From Papaver somniferum (Eukaryota > Streptophyta > Magnoliopsida > Ranunculales > Papaveraceae), in NCBI RefSeq assembly GCF_003573695.1, contig NC_039368.1, positions 78,506,374-78,570,373 on the forward strand: a stretch of DNA of 64,000 nt. The letters are read 5' to 3'. A program made the translations under genes and the position numbers. Of the stretch, positions 1 to 10,741 are shown in pieces. Below the pieces are notes generated by a model. That model was not told the DNA's origin. It saw nothing but the letters and a program-made list of their open reading frames with translations, and made no database searches. Within the stretch, counting starts at the first letter, position 1. Each line of letters opens with the position of its first letter.

Positions 1-690
1 GTACCACAACACAAACAACTTAATTAATCCGGCCTTAAATAGGGATATCTTAATGGTCCAGTGATGTCTTCGAAAGAAAGACAATTTCTGCTAACATTCA
101 TCCATTCACATAAATGTATACTCAACACGGATACAAAAATAATTCAGAATGACATTAATAAGAGCTCAATAAGTTTTCAAAATGAAGCACATAAATTTGT
201 TGATTCTGTGATCAATTACTTTCACAGACCTAAGATTTTAATCTTTTCTTAAGAGATGTTAAAAGGTAATTGTTCAATAAGTGCATCTCTGATGCAATTG
301 TGTTTAAGTGATATATTAACACCTATTGTTTTTGAATTTCTTGATTCACGCATATATACTCAAGGTTCATGTGTTTTGTTCCTTTTGTGTCATATCATGC
401 TTTAATACTTCGAAGAAAAGACGGTAAATTTTAGCAATGTGGAGACGAAACTTAAGTCTCCGAGTCTCGCAGACATAATATAAATATTCAAACTTAATTT
501 TGGGACTAGTATCAATGGTTTTTTTCTTTATAGAATCCGTAAATCCACCAAAATTGAAGTTTCCAATTAACTCTAATTGGATAGCTTAAATAATTATAAG
601 ACATAATTCAAGATTGGTATCTCAAAATTCTTGATCCCATAATTTGTTCTTCGTTTCTGGCATTTAGTTAACATATCAACATCTTCTTGT
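1..690. other. AT-rich stretch with no supported gene
   Basis: No coding signal, splice structure or terminal repeat is convincing here. The short ORF at 61-252 has no recognisable motif and ordinary AT-rich composition. The stretch lies beyond the RNase H side of the decayed Copia reverse transcriptase at 690-1530, so it may be further decayed retrotransposon. Confidence 0.4.
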
Positions 691-1530
691 ATGTTCCATA
701 TCAAAATTATAAGACATAACGAAGATTAAATTTATATCTTATATCCAACATGAAACAAAATTTATTAAATATGTTATTATCTCTAAATTCTTTGAATATT
801 CAATATATGCTTTATATGAGAGCTTTAGTAATCCATATCATATGTACTATCACATGGTAAGTTTCATTGATATCTTTTATTTCAAAAAATATAGATATAT
901 GCATAAAGTCAAGATCACTACTCGTAAGTAGTATGTCTTAACATACTACACCAAGAGTATGAATTTCTCCCACTGATCTTGAGGTATATGCATAAATCTG
1001 TAATAATTTCATCCAAAACTAGAAACATTTATAGTTTTGTTGAATTTCATATGGAGGTTGCTTAAATTTCATACTTTGATTTCTAAAATTTGTAGATTAA
1101 AATTTATCTTTAAAAAAAGACTATTTTCACATTTAATTAATGCAACTCTTAGGTACTGAGCTATAAATAACACTATGATAATTTTGGATAAGTCTTTTTT
1201 TGAAACGAAAGAAAAATTATTTATAATTAATGCCTCATTTTTGCGTAAAATCTATGGATACAAGTCTAAGCTTAATATCGTTTAATTTTGCCATTACAAT
1301 TGTACTAGGTCTGAAAGTCCCATTTACATACAACTGATTTGTGTCTTTAGAGAAATTAAACAATACCCCATACTTGACGTTCAACCATTGATTTTATCTC
1401 TCATAGCATCAATCCATTAATCAAAATTATTACATCATAGTTTGAGAACTGGAAACCGAATCTTTACCATCCCATATCAAAATCAAATTCTTGTAAGTAA
1501 ATTACTTAAACAACATTAACAACTTACTTT
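690..1530 (-). pseudogene. Decayed Ty1/Copia reverse transcriptase relict
   Basis: Read on the minus strand with several frameshifts and stops, this stretch follows the order of a Copia reverse transcriptase. Near 1390-1250 a segment corresponds to the family's W-x-L-V...KW-x-FK...GxxxRYKARLVAKGFTQ block (seen as GKIKRY, then ...IDFTQK-x-GINYK). Near 930-880 is ILLTSSD, matching the residues after the family's YVDD box. Near 880-790 a segment corresponds to EMKD-x-G-x-ASYVIGIEI and LSQKAYIE (seen as LSYKAYIE). The catalytic YVDD itself is not readable. It is long dead and non-coding. An antisense Copia-type LTR fragment lies to its right, on the 5' side for this orientation, so both may come from one collapsed element. 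Identity rests on the order of weak matches. Confidence 0.6.
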
Positions 1531-1779
1531 CAATATCTTTGAGACCTTCTTAAGGATGATTCATGTGGTTATCAATTATTTCTTTATTGGCAGCAGTTTT
1601 ATTATGGAATATATGATCAATAATTTGTAATCTTTCATTATCTAACAGTTCAACAATGATAAGGTTCACAACATCTGTACAAGTCTTAGATAAACGGATT
1701 ATTACCATGACTTCTCAAACAGATATATCCATGTACTCCCACATATTAGTGCCATCATTAATGAATTTTGAAAAGACGA

Positions 1780-3020
1780 GGGTACCCAAATATACCTCAA
1801 ACTAAAACTTTTCCACCTATAACTCCTTTCTCCGAAAGTGATTGTCTATGGACTGAGTCGAGACAATACAAAAAATATGTTCACACTTCGTGGGATCGTC
1901 TATGGATAAGAGATCGAGACAATAAAAGAACGAAGTATGTTTACTTGATAAAAGGTTCGGACTTAACCAAACACAATAGGATTACTATCAAGTAAATAGG
2001 AATTAACGTTTGTGTAATTTACTTTAAATTGTAATAACAATAATTATAATTGTGGAAAATAAAAGTAAATGACGCAACAAGATTTTGTTAACGAGGAAAC
2101 CGCAAATGTAGAAAAACCCCGGGACCTTGTCCTGAATTGAATACTCTCAGTATTAATCCGCTATACAAATTCCAACCATCTTCGTATAGTTGAGACCAAG
2201 AAACTAAACCTATAGTTCACCTAGTTCCGTCTGTATTCCCACGCCTCCGACCTGTAATAAGTCACGTACTTGGAACAATTCCTTTGGTTCGTATTCCAAA
2301 CAGTAAAGGAACAACAAATCTGTTTGGTACCAACTCTTTCAACCAAGTGATGTGAGTTCGACAAAAGGCTCTTTTGTTTATCTCAATAAAATCCTATGTC
2401 AGGTTCTTAGATATATCTTATCAACAACTACCAAAGTAATTGTTAAGATTTTGCAATCAATACTTTGAATCACAAACAATTGTATTGATGTCTATCTACA
2501 CAACTAATCAATCCAATCTACCACAAGGATAAACCGATTATAGTTGGATTCTCTTTAACCGAAACAAGTATTGTGCACACCAAAGATTATGAATCCAAAT
2601 CAGAAATCTCCAAAGTCTTCTTTGTCTTCAAATCTTCTTGGATATTCAGTAAACACCTGCACACAATCAACTTGAATCTCTTGTGATCAATCACGCACAG
2701 AACGGAGTCTGTTAACAATGGATTATCACAAGACATCTTTAGATCTACAAACAGTCTAAAGATCCCCATCGAAACTTCGATCTAGTTTGAGTGAATCTTA
2801 TATCAGAAGAGAAGATTCTGAAGCATAAACAAACTAGGTGCAATCAAAGTTCAACCACCATTAGTCAATCAAATCAATCGAAAACAAAAGATAAACCGCA
2901 ATTATCTAATTTCCCACCAACAGTACTAATAGAGTTTTTCAATCCCAGAGAAGTCTTTAAACCTAGCGTCCGTAGGAGATTTCGCCTAGTTAGGTTACTT
3001 TCCTCTCCGAATAGGCGGCT
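1780..3020 (-). mobile_element. Antisense Copia-like LTR fragment
   Basis: The block at about 2082-2127 is the reverse complement of a motif present in all three LTR copies near 54.8, 55.7 and 61.8 kb (AGGTCCCGG, a run of T, CATTTG-GGTTTC-TCGTTAAC). The surrounding sequence shows no open frame of note. This is therefore an LTR fragment, in reverse orientation, related to the 52.9-62.2 kb element. Neither end shows a clean TG...CA boundary or target duplication, so the limits are approximate. The ORFs at 1768-1995, 2587-2769 and 2791-3030 fall within it and are not genes. Confidence 0.6.
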
Positions 3021-3069
3021 CCACCAGTAACGACACAACTGAGGTAGTTTTGCTGGCGCTGAGGATTAG

Positions 3070-3284
3070 TTTGCTCGAAATGCAAACTTTGATATCTCTT
3101 CATTAAGGAAATATGGTGGTTATGTCGTGGATAAAGGTGATCGTCGGATCGAAGATCCTGTGGCCTGGAAAAAAACTGACGCGAGATTAATTCGTGGACG
3201 CACGAATGAGATCTTGCGTCCAGGGTCGGTCGATTATGTTTTGGATAATTTAGCCCGTATGTACCGTATCTTTTCGAGGTAATA
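3070..3284 (+). pseudogene. Coding-like relict of about 70 codons, no start
   Basis: One plus-strand frame stays open from just after a TAG at 3067-3069 to a TAA at about 3282-3284, without an ATG start. It reads like protein, with KYGGYVVDKGDRRIEDPVAW near its start and LIRGRTNEILRPGSVDYVLD further on. Local GC is higher than in the flanks. The W-x-x-x-D-A-R-x-I spacing is loosely reminiscent of the start of a Copia gag (UBN2-like), but the match is too weak to claim. It may be a retrotransposon or host-gene fragment. Confidence 0.3.
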
Positions 3285-4087
3285 TCTCTTTTTTAAAAAC
3301 CACGAACAGAGACTGAAACCCGATAAAGAAGCCTAGACCTGTTAGTTTTTCCTCCTCTTTTCTCTTCAAACTTGCCTCGATCTCAAACTCTATCAAGCCT
3401 CAAACATACCCTGATTTTTGAGTAGTTGTATCTCAGAAAGTTTGGGTCTGTTTAATTTTTCTTTATTTGTTGCGATTCATCTCTGCTGCTGCGGCTTGCT
3501 AAACTTTTCAGGAGTTTTTTGTTTTTTTGATTTTCTGATTTAAGAGGCAGAAGTCGAATCAGAAAGATGATGAAGAGGATTAGCAGAAAAGAGGTAAACG
3601 TATACAAACCCTATAATTTTCTTTTTAGGAACCCTATTATTTTCGGTTGATTATTTCGTATGTTTTAGTTATAATCTTATCAAATCGGTTTGGGTTCTCA
3701 TATAACAACCATTCTAATCCAATTTAATTCTCTGTATTTTATTTGTTGTGCTACTGGTGATCATCTAACAATATTAACGCCGGGTAAGATTTTAATCTTC
3801 TTAATTCGAGTTTTTCATTTTAATATGGACATACTTGATCTGATCATAAATTTAGTCCATTATAAACAATTATGAGCAACCCTAAAACAATAATTATAAA
3901 CATTTATTATAAAAACATGTCATAAATAAATTGTGAGAAAATATCAACACCCTTTAATTGAAAAATATCCCAATATGGCGAACCATAATTAACCCAAAAT
4001 TGAGCATTAAACAAGTATATAAGTATGATTTAATAATGGAATTGCATTGAAGAAAATTCTTCGATGCATCGCTAGTTTAAATTTATA
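3285..4087. other. Intergenic stretch; possible orphan first exon at 3567
   Basis: T-rich leader-like sequence precedes an ATG at 3567 that could start a nine-codon exon ending at a GAG/GTAAAC donor (about 3593). No following exon is visible, so it is not called a gene. The ORF at 3690-3875 has no recognisable feature. The rest is AT-rich with nothing supported. Confidence 0.3.
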
Positions 4088-4115
4088 CTAGTCCAACCGT
4101 TGCCACGGTGGGAGG
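4088..4115 (-). mobile_element. Candidate Helitron 3' terminus
   Basis: On the minus strand the sequence reads ACCGT-GGCA-ACGGT, a perfect 5-bp stem hairpin, followed by TGGACTAG and then T. This is the arrangement of a Helitron 3' end (hairpin, about 4-10 nt, CTAG, host T). No matching 5' TC terminus was found to the right, so the element's extent is unknown. Confidence 0.3.
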
Positions 4116-4149
4116 GCCGACTGAAGATGAATTTGAAGATGGTTTTGTC

Positions 4150-4625
4150 TGCGACTACTTTCGTTCTGTTTAGGGAAAAGTGATACCTTCGCTCAGTTTC
4201 GGAAAAAGTGATACTTTCACCCCGTTTGAGAAAAAGTGATACTTTCGTCCCGTTTCAGAAAAAATGATACTTTCGCCCCGTTTAAGAAAAAATGATACTT
4301 TCGCCCCGTTCCAGAAAAAATATTTTTTCCAGAACGGAGCGAAAGTATTATTTTTTCCAAAACAAAGCGAAAGTACCACTTTTCCATAAAACAGGGCGAA
4401 AGTGTCACTTTTCCCGAAACGGAGTGAAAGTATCACTTTTCATGAAACGGAATGTGAAAGTATCACTTTTTCTGAAACAAAAAATTAGTTGATCCATGAA
4501 CCAAAATATGGTTGCATGATATGTCATGCATTTTTTGTGGTGGTTTGCATAATGATTATGCATTCAATTTTCGAGAATTGTGTCTAAAATGAAAGTATCA
4601 TTTTTCTTGAAACGGACGGAGCACA
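4150..4625. repeat. Inverted array of about 27-bp motif (Stowaway-like foldback)
   Basis: The left half (about 4160-4315) contains about five copies of AAAAAGTGATACTTTCG followed by CCCGTTT. The right half (about 4320-4490) carries about five copies of the reverse complement. A near-palindrome at about 4300-4346 joins them, so the whole stretch could fold into one long hairpin. The outermost right copy, at 4590-4625, ends GAAACGGACGGAGCA, which resembles the CTCCGTCC end of Stowaway MITEs. The three overlapping ORFs here on both strands are artefacts of the repeat. Confidence 0.65.
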
Positions 4626-4760
4626 TCGTTTTAGTAGTTGCAACGCAAAGTTAGTTGATGCATAAATCAAAATATGGATACATAATGTATTATGTATCCT
4701 TTGTGGTGGTTTGCATAATGGATATACATTTAATTTTCTAAAATTGTGTCTAAAATGATA
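4482..4760 (+). repeat. Diverged direct duplication of about 110 bp
   Basis: Copies at about 4482-4592 and 4648-4760 share the landmarks TTAGTTGAT, AAAATATGG, TGTGGTGGTTTGCATAATG and TTGTGTCTAAAATGA. They are separated by one further copy of the Stowaway-like end motif (4590-4625). No coding content. Confidence 0.6.
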
Positions 4761-6235
4761 AATACCTCCTATTCTTTCTTAAAAACTCTAAATTTGATAT
4801 TGTTGTTTGTACTCATTGCGTAGATTTTTTTATTACCTTTCCAACGAGATAAAATTTGTAAAATTTCAAGGCACGGATTTTTAGATATGTTATATTAAAG
4901 TTTACTTTTCAATTATACCCCTAAAAAATAAGATACACAAGGAGTTATAGTAATTGGACTAAAAGGGGGATAATTGTGTCAAGTGAAAAAGACCAACCAT
5001 GGACACCAAATCCAATCTTTTTGTGTCAATTGATGACTTAGGATTTACAAATAAGTGGCCATGTAAAGGTCCTCACTCGCTTCGCTTGGTCGACCCAACT
5101 AGTTTTAAGGATCACAATAAATAAGGATTATAGTGTAGATAAAAATAAAGGATGTTTAGGATAGGCAATAAATATCATTTCCAAAATATTTGAGAATGCA
5201 TCCAAAAACAAAAAAACTAATTTCTTTAGAGGATGCAATACATTTTTGGATATAAAACAACATAATGACAATTTTCATGAAAATCTTAAAAAAATATATC
5301 CATAATGGGTTACTAAACTCGACAATGATTTTATTTAAATAAATTTTCTTTTATGCATTTTATACGAAATGATGAAAAATTACGTAGCATTTACTTAATC
5401 ATGATCTTTATTTTTATGTCTAAATCCAGTCGAAATTGGCATTCAAGTTAGAAAATGAAGAGAAATGACATTAGACACTCATTAAAATGTAAAGTGATTC
5501 AAATCTATTATGTATGATCAAATAACGATCATTTGTGTCAGTAGTTTTCTCAAATATGTGAATTCAAATCACCCGTGGGTAATTTTTTTTTTAATATATT
5601 TAAGCAAAACAATATTATAGGCACTTGACGATATAATGATTATGGTTCAAAAATTATTTGAAATCACTGTGGTGATTGCCAAACAACTTAATAAGAATGC
5701 CATTATCATTAAACCTTAGTTTTACGATTTTGCGAATTCATGCTTATAATAACATTATGGTTATGGTAAGAAAAAAAAAATGATAAAAAAAAATACTCTA
5801 GCTCACTGTGGTGATAGCTAAAGAATCCCAACATAATATTCTTAAGAACAATAATCTCACACAGTTAAAACATAAAATAGTATTGGGAGAAAAATCATAC
5901 TATAACGCACACACAATTATTTCACGTTGCAAAGAAATAATTTTGATCATAAATTTTATAATAAAATTCGATAGAACATGGTTTTAGAGTTTCGATAAAG
6001 CGGAAACGCATTAATTAGTTCATATTTCTTTAGTGAAAAACCACTTCATAATCTCTTAACATTTTCAACTGAATTGGTTCTATTCATACACTGACCCTAT
6101 TTATAATGGATTTTTTTATTTAAATTGCTTTCATAAAAGTACATTGATTCAATTTTGAATACAATAATATTTTGAGCTAGAACAAGCCATCACTTCTGGA
6201 ACCAATCCGGTCAAAACGAAAAAAAGAAAAACAAG
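4761..6235. other. AT-rich intergenic stretch, nothing supported
   Basis: No ORF, RNA gene or clear terminal repeat. A short motif, TCACTGTGGTGAT, occurs twice (about 5664 and 5799) in otherwise unrelated AT-rich sequence. Confidence 0.4.
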
Positions 6236-6465
6236 CATGATAGTCAAGGTCAATGTTATTGACTTGTCAAAGGTCAAATGGTGAAAGTCAAACGGCCAGT
6301 CATAGTCAAAATCAGTCAATGGTCAAACAGTCAGAGTCAAATAGTCAACATCGGAAGTCAAACGGTCAGTCAAAGTCGGACATGTGGAAGTCAAACAGAC
6401 AGTCAGGGTCAAACATTAAGATGTCAAACAGTCAGGTGGTCAAAGTTTTTCTTTATGTCAAACAA
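6236..6465. promoter_or_regulatory. Dense cluster of W-box cores (GTCAA/TTGAC)
   Basis: GTCAA, the reverse complement of the TTGAC core bound by WRKY transcription factors, occurs 17 times between 6241 and 6465, plus one TTGAC on the plus strand. Copies sit in a degenerate repeat of the type GGTCAAACGGTCAGTCAAA. This could be a fortuitous minisatellite or a real WRKY-binding cluster. No gene start lies immediately beside it. The two overlapping ORFs at 6253-6502 are low-complexity products of the repeat. Confidence 0.45.
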
Positions 6466-7551
6466 ACATTCATGTCCGAACTTTGAAAACAATTGCACAT
6501 AACCTATTGGGCCAAGCCCAACATATAACATAACAGCATAGTGAGCCCCATATACAGTTTCAGAATCAAAAAAAAAAGACATCAATTTCAGCACTACTGT
6601 TTAACCTAGCCGCATACATTACGAACATTATACAGACATTTTGATTGCTTTATACATGAATCAAATAAAACAGGCTGTGTTAATCATGAACTAATCACAT
6701 CATATCATGTTAAGCCAAAGTTTACACAAAATCATGCTATTTTCCATACATGTCAGACACCACACATGTTTTTCTGTCTTTGGATTGATTGATTCAAACA
6801 AATATGCTTTAAAACAAAAAAAATGTTACCAATCATCAATCTAAACTTAGCCAGAGAGAATCAAAGACATCATTTTGATTATTAATTCATGAATCACGTC
6901 ACCCAAACATATCGAATCATGTGAAGAGAAAACACACACACACATAAAAAAAGTGGAATAGTAACAAATCGATTGATTACGACATGATCATGAAACTTTA
7001 TCAACATAAAATAGCATATAATATCATGGAAAATCATGGAGTTCTAAACCAAGCTCTTGATGTCAAATATAATATTTATTTTATACATAAAGAATCTTTG
7101 AACAAACATGATAATCACATCAAGGAAGAGGGAATATGAAAGGTTCATAGGATTTAGAATATTGATGGTTATTGAGTTCCTTTTATAGGTAGAAGGAGGA
7201 CCAAAGTTCATAGGATTTAGAATTAACATTCAATCTCGACCGTCCATCAAAAAAAAGGGAATATGAAAGGATCCCAAAATTCTAACCGACATATTTAGGA
7301 ATATTCATAATTAACCAAGTTATTACATGTACCAAGAGGATATTTCTACACAGTGGTTCATATTCTCAGTTTCCCTTCTATGTTAACCATTTAAAGAAAC
7401 AACTCGACATTAACTTAGCTGCGACAAAGGCTCATTATTGACTGAATTTTTCTTTTTGTTGATACACAAGTGTGCTCCAAAGTGATGAGTACACCACTGG
7501 GATTGAGTACACTTGTAGATGAGCGTCATACTAGCTAACGTTGCATGCTTA
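6466..7551. other. Intergenic stretch, nothing supported
   Basis: AT-rich sequence with a short CA microsatellite near 6930-6944. A repeated phrase, GTTCATAGGATTTAGAAT, occurs at about 7142 and 7207, and GGGAATATGAAAGG occurs near 7130 and 7257. No gene is supported. Confidence 0.4.
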
Positions 7552-8112
7552 GAGCAACTGCAGTGGTGCGATCAAAACCAAAGATCAAAGATCAAAAAAA
7601 AGACCAAAATTTGGGTTTAGTCCGTGTTGTGACGCAACGGTACATGATTAAAATTTCGTCAGGCGGACTTTAAAAGTCTGCCCCATTTTTTTTTGGAAAA
7701 TTTCATCAGGCGGACTTTAAAAGTCCGCCCCATTTTTTGTACATTTCATCAGGCGGACTTTAAAAGTCCGCCCCATTAAAATTTCATCAGGCGGACTTTA
7801 AAAGTCCGCCCCATTCTTTGTAAATTTTAACAGGCGGACTTTTATAGTCCGCCTCATTCTTTTTTTTTTTATTTAATTAAAATTTCATCGGGCGTAATTT
7901 AAATCTCCGCCCGTTAACAAGCGTACTTTAAATTTACGCCCAGCAACAAGCGTACTTTAAATTTACGCCCGACTATATTAGAATTTGGGATTTGGTCGCG
8001 ACCATATTTGGTCTGGAATTTGATCTTTGGTTGGGATTTGATCTTTACTCCGTCCCACTGTGTTACGATCTCATCCCAAATTTTTGGTTATACTCGCCCA
8101 CTGTGGATGCTC
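7552..8112. mobile_element. Tourist/PIF-Harbinger-like MITE with internal hairpin array
   Basis: The termini are inverted: GAGCAACTGCAGTGG on the left, and the right end CCACTGTGGATGCTC reads GAGCATCCACAGTGG in reverse. TTA flanks both sides (7549-7551 and 8113-8115), the typical PIF/Harbinger target duplication. The 561-bp interior has no coding capacity and is filled largely by a short palindromic repeat array (7655-7972). Subterminal sequence around AAAGATCAAA on the left is echoed near TTTGATCTTTG on the right. Confidence 0.75.
7655..7972. repeat. Array of eight palindromic units inside the MITE
   Basis: Five copies of GGCGGACTTTAAAAGTCCGCC (some with one or more changes) begin at about 7662, 7709, 7752, 7790 and 7833, each usually preceded by ATTTCATCA and followed by CCATT. 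Three related units follow at about 7890, 7919 and 7949, of the form GCGTACTTTAAATTTACGCC. Each unit can fold on itself. Spacing is about 38-57 bp. Confidence 0.8.
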
Positions 8113-8139
8113 TTAGGCGAGGAAAAGGCTAATGACACC

Positions 8140-9340
8140 TGAAAATTGAATGATTTTTCCACCTCCTCCACCATATGATCCACATGGATGATACCGCGTG
8201 CCTCCACTAGGAATGACTGCACCAGCCCCTCTACCACAACACCATGATTATGTACCTGTCCAAGTGATACTATAATCTAATTATCACCTCCACCAATCAA
8301 GGGTCACTTGCTGTTTTGTTTTATTTATATTACTGTTTATGTTTTCAAACCACATATCAATTTTTCAGAAGAAGTGTTTCTCTTTTGCTAAACTATAATT
8401 TCCAGTAGCATTGGAGCTCCATTAGGAAGTGGTAGTATCAATTATTTGCTCTCGCTTGCACCAAAAAGTTTATGTTTTCTTACCTCTAAATAGAATCTGG
8501 AACTTGTCATTTACTTTTGATGCCTAAATTGTGCCAGTTTTCTTTGCTCAAATTGATTGCGTATTCACGTACAACAAAAGGTAAAGTTCCTAGTCTCAGC
8601 TACACTCTTCTATGTTTACCATTCCAATAAATCAATTAGACACAGATTTAGGTACGACAAGAATTGTTTTTTACCCCCTATTATGAAATCCGTTCTGTCA
8701 CGGCTGTTGGTGAGTATGTTTCTCCGTTTCATCACGAGTTCCAAGGAGTGTCTCTGGGTTCAAAGCTCGCATTGAAGTATAAATTTTTTGATTTGAATTT
8801 GATAGCATTTCTGAAGATATGCACAGTTGGGGATTGATGGAGGATTGTGGTTGTCTACCAAGAGATAATGCCAAAAATTCGAGAGAGAAAGAAGAATTAT
8901 TGTATCCAATGTTCCAAGAGTGGATTAGATCAAATTGGTGAAGGAAAGAATGCAGACAAAAATCTACCACTCGATGAAATGTTCTATGATGCTTTGGAGT
9001 TGGAACGCCAAGGAGACCCTCCATGATTTCATCTGTCTTATACTGGATTATCAAGAGCTCAAGCTGTTTGGCATCTAGCAAACTTGGGAATAGACCAGGC
9101 TGAGATTGGATGAAATTGATGAGGATGAAGAATTAGCAAAAATTCTCTATAGAGACGTTTACGGTCACAGATCTGTGGAGGAGCTGATGTTTCAACATAA
9201 GTTATAGAAACAAGAACAGAAGGTGAAGAAACAACTGTATCTGGATAGGACAATGGCCGCTGAAAATATTGGTCAATTCTCGGAGCCTTGGGATATGCGG
9301 GGATCAAATGAGCAATCTTGGTGATGTCAACTTAACTAAG
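8140..9340 (+). pseudogene. Remnant of an unrecognised plant gene
   Basis: Several coding-like pieces lie on the plus strand, broken by stops and frameshifts. A proline-rich piece (PPPPPYDPHG, then VPPLGMTAPAPLPQHHDYVP) lies at about 8157-8265. A second piece at about 8678-8780 includes YYEIRSVTAVGEYVSPFHHE and GVSLGSKLALKY. A third at about 8985-9330 includes LDEMFYDALELERQGDPP, an in-frame TGA, then AQAVWHLANLGIDQAEIG, a frame change, DEDEELAKILYRDVYGHRSV and AENIGQFSEPWDMRGSN. An RGG-like piece (RGSDRGRGSGG) near 9838-9870 may belong to it. I do not recognise the family. The mix of intron-like gaps and lesions suggests an unprocessed pseudogene. The minus-strand ORFs at 8698-9307 are shadows. 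Confidence 0.45.
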
Positions 9341-10289
9341 CAGTCTTGGAAGATGTCAACCCATTTTGTACTATTTTAACTAGTGTTAAATGCAACTACA
9401 TGATAACTATCCAACTTATAGGCAGGTGGGCTGGAGATATACTTATTTCCCTCAGTTCGTCTTTGGCATTGTTAAGGCGTCTCTAGTTTTATACAACTCC
9501 TTTATGTGAAGTTTATTCTGCTATGGTTATTTAGGGTGCTCAGAACTTCAATCAGATAGTTTTGGGAAAACATGCTGATCTGAACTAATTAAAATTCTGA
9601 AGTAGCACCGGGTTACAAATTCAGTGCATATGTTGACTTGGTTTACATTTGATGTTCAGGGGTAGGTAGTATTTCTACTATATTCCATTTGCTAAATCTA
9701 TGAGACATCCCAATCCACCTGAAACTTGCATTGAATTAGATAATAACTTTCAGTTGTTATTTGTTAAAGAATCAAATTTATTAGAAGTGACACTGCGGCA
9801 AAAGCTTTTACGGAAAGGTCATTTAGGTGCAACAGAGGTTCTGATAGAGGTAGAGGTTCTGGTGGAAAATATCATAATCCAACTATGTTTACAAGAAAAA
9901 ATTATTTGGTAAACATAGTTGGATTAGGTTATTCATCCAGTGAGAAGACAATATGCTTTAGTACAAGTATGCATGTTTTAATTAGAAATATCGTTCAATA
10001 TAAGGTTGCAACTACGGGGTTACAGTAAGCTTGAACTTCTTTAATTATTATCTCAGATTCATCTCTGAACAAGACACCCTTGGACCCTGTCATCTTCTCT
10101 CAACTTGCCTCGGACCACCAATTCCGAAATTTTTATCTGGTCCAACAAATCGTCTCATAACTAGCGCTATCGGTGGTCCTGTAAGTAGTCTGTCTCCGCC
10201 GAATTGTGGGCTCCTAAAATATTGCAGCACCACTGCCAATCACTTACTACCAACCACTTTTAGTAAGATGATCGACTCATTTTCATGAC
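9341..10289. other. Mostly non-coding, with one coding-like fragment
   Basis: A plus-strand frame at about 10031-10288 reads LGPPIPKFLSGPTNRLITSA and GGPVSSLSPP, resembling part of a proline/serine-rich protein. It may be a further exon of the pseudogene to its left. It has no recognised domain. The remainder is AT-rich with a perfect inverted repeat at 9876-9925. Confidence 0.3.
9876..9925. repeat. Perfect 17-bp inverted repeat, 16-nt loop
   Basis: AATCCAACTATGTTTAC at 9876-9892 is perfectly complementary to 9909-9925. It may be a transposon relic or a chance foldback. It overlaps the end of the RGG-like pseudogene fragment. Confidence 0.7.
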
Positions 10290-10291
10290 TA

Positions 10292-10386
10292 TCTCCGTTT
10301 TTGGAAAAGAGATATTTTCATTTTTACAATTTGGAATAGGCCAAATTGAAAAAGTGAAAGCATCTCTTTTCCAGAAACGGAAGGAG
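10292..10386. mobile_element. Stowaway-like MITE, 95 bp
   Basis: The left end TCTCCGTTTTTGGAAAAGAG and the right end, whose reverse complement begins CTCCTTCCGTTTCTGG, form terminal inverted repeats. TA dinucleotides flank the element at 10290-10291 and 10387-10388, the Tc1/mariner-type duplication. It has no coding capacity; the overlapping ORFs on both strands are artefacts. Confidence 0.75.
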
Positions 10387-10723
10387 TATTATCTTTCCAG
10401 TAAAATAGGAATGCATCAAAAGTGTCGTAATAATCACTTGTGCCTAACCTTTGGGATCGAATGCACCAAAATTGAATGAGTCTCTTGTGTATCCAATTAT
10501 CACGCAAGGTCCTTTAAATTACAGCGGTTGTGGAATGAATCCATAATGCTGGCTATGTAGCAGCAAATTAACTCCTTACCTAACAAATGGCAATTATAGT
10601 TATCATATTTTAATGAATTCTAGGAATGTGCTATCTTAATTAATTACCGTGGCAAACTACCTTTTTGTCTGTTACCAAGTTCCAGATTCTGTTTCATGTA
10701 AAAAAACAAATATTCTAAAATTT

Positions 10724-10741
10724 TAAACAACGGTTTATTTT
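10724..10741. repeat. Left target-site duplication of the minus-strand LINE
   Basis: TAAACAACGGTTTATTTT, identical over 18 bp to 13191-13208. Confidence 0.9.

Noticed and set aside
3567..3593. Short first exon with GT donor
   Set aside because: Nine codons and no convincing second exon or acceptor downstream.
4170..4492. Three overlapping ORFs on both strands
   Set aside because: Products of the inverted 27-bp array; the same words appear in every frame.
5050..5095. Plus-strand Helitron 3' end (CACTCGCTTCGCT...ACTAGT)
   Set aside because: CTAGT is present, but no clean hairpin precedes it and no TC start was found.
6253..6502. Two overlapping Ser/Gln-rich ORFs
   Set aside because: Low-complexity translation of the GTCAA repeat in two frames; not genes.
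7655..7972. Regularly spaced palindromic repeats resembling a CRISPR array
   Set aside because: Spacers are short, AT-rich and related to each other, the array is inside a TTA-flanked MITE, and the DNA is plant nuclear.
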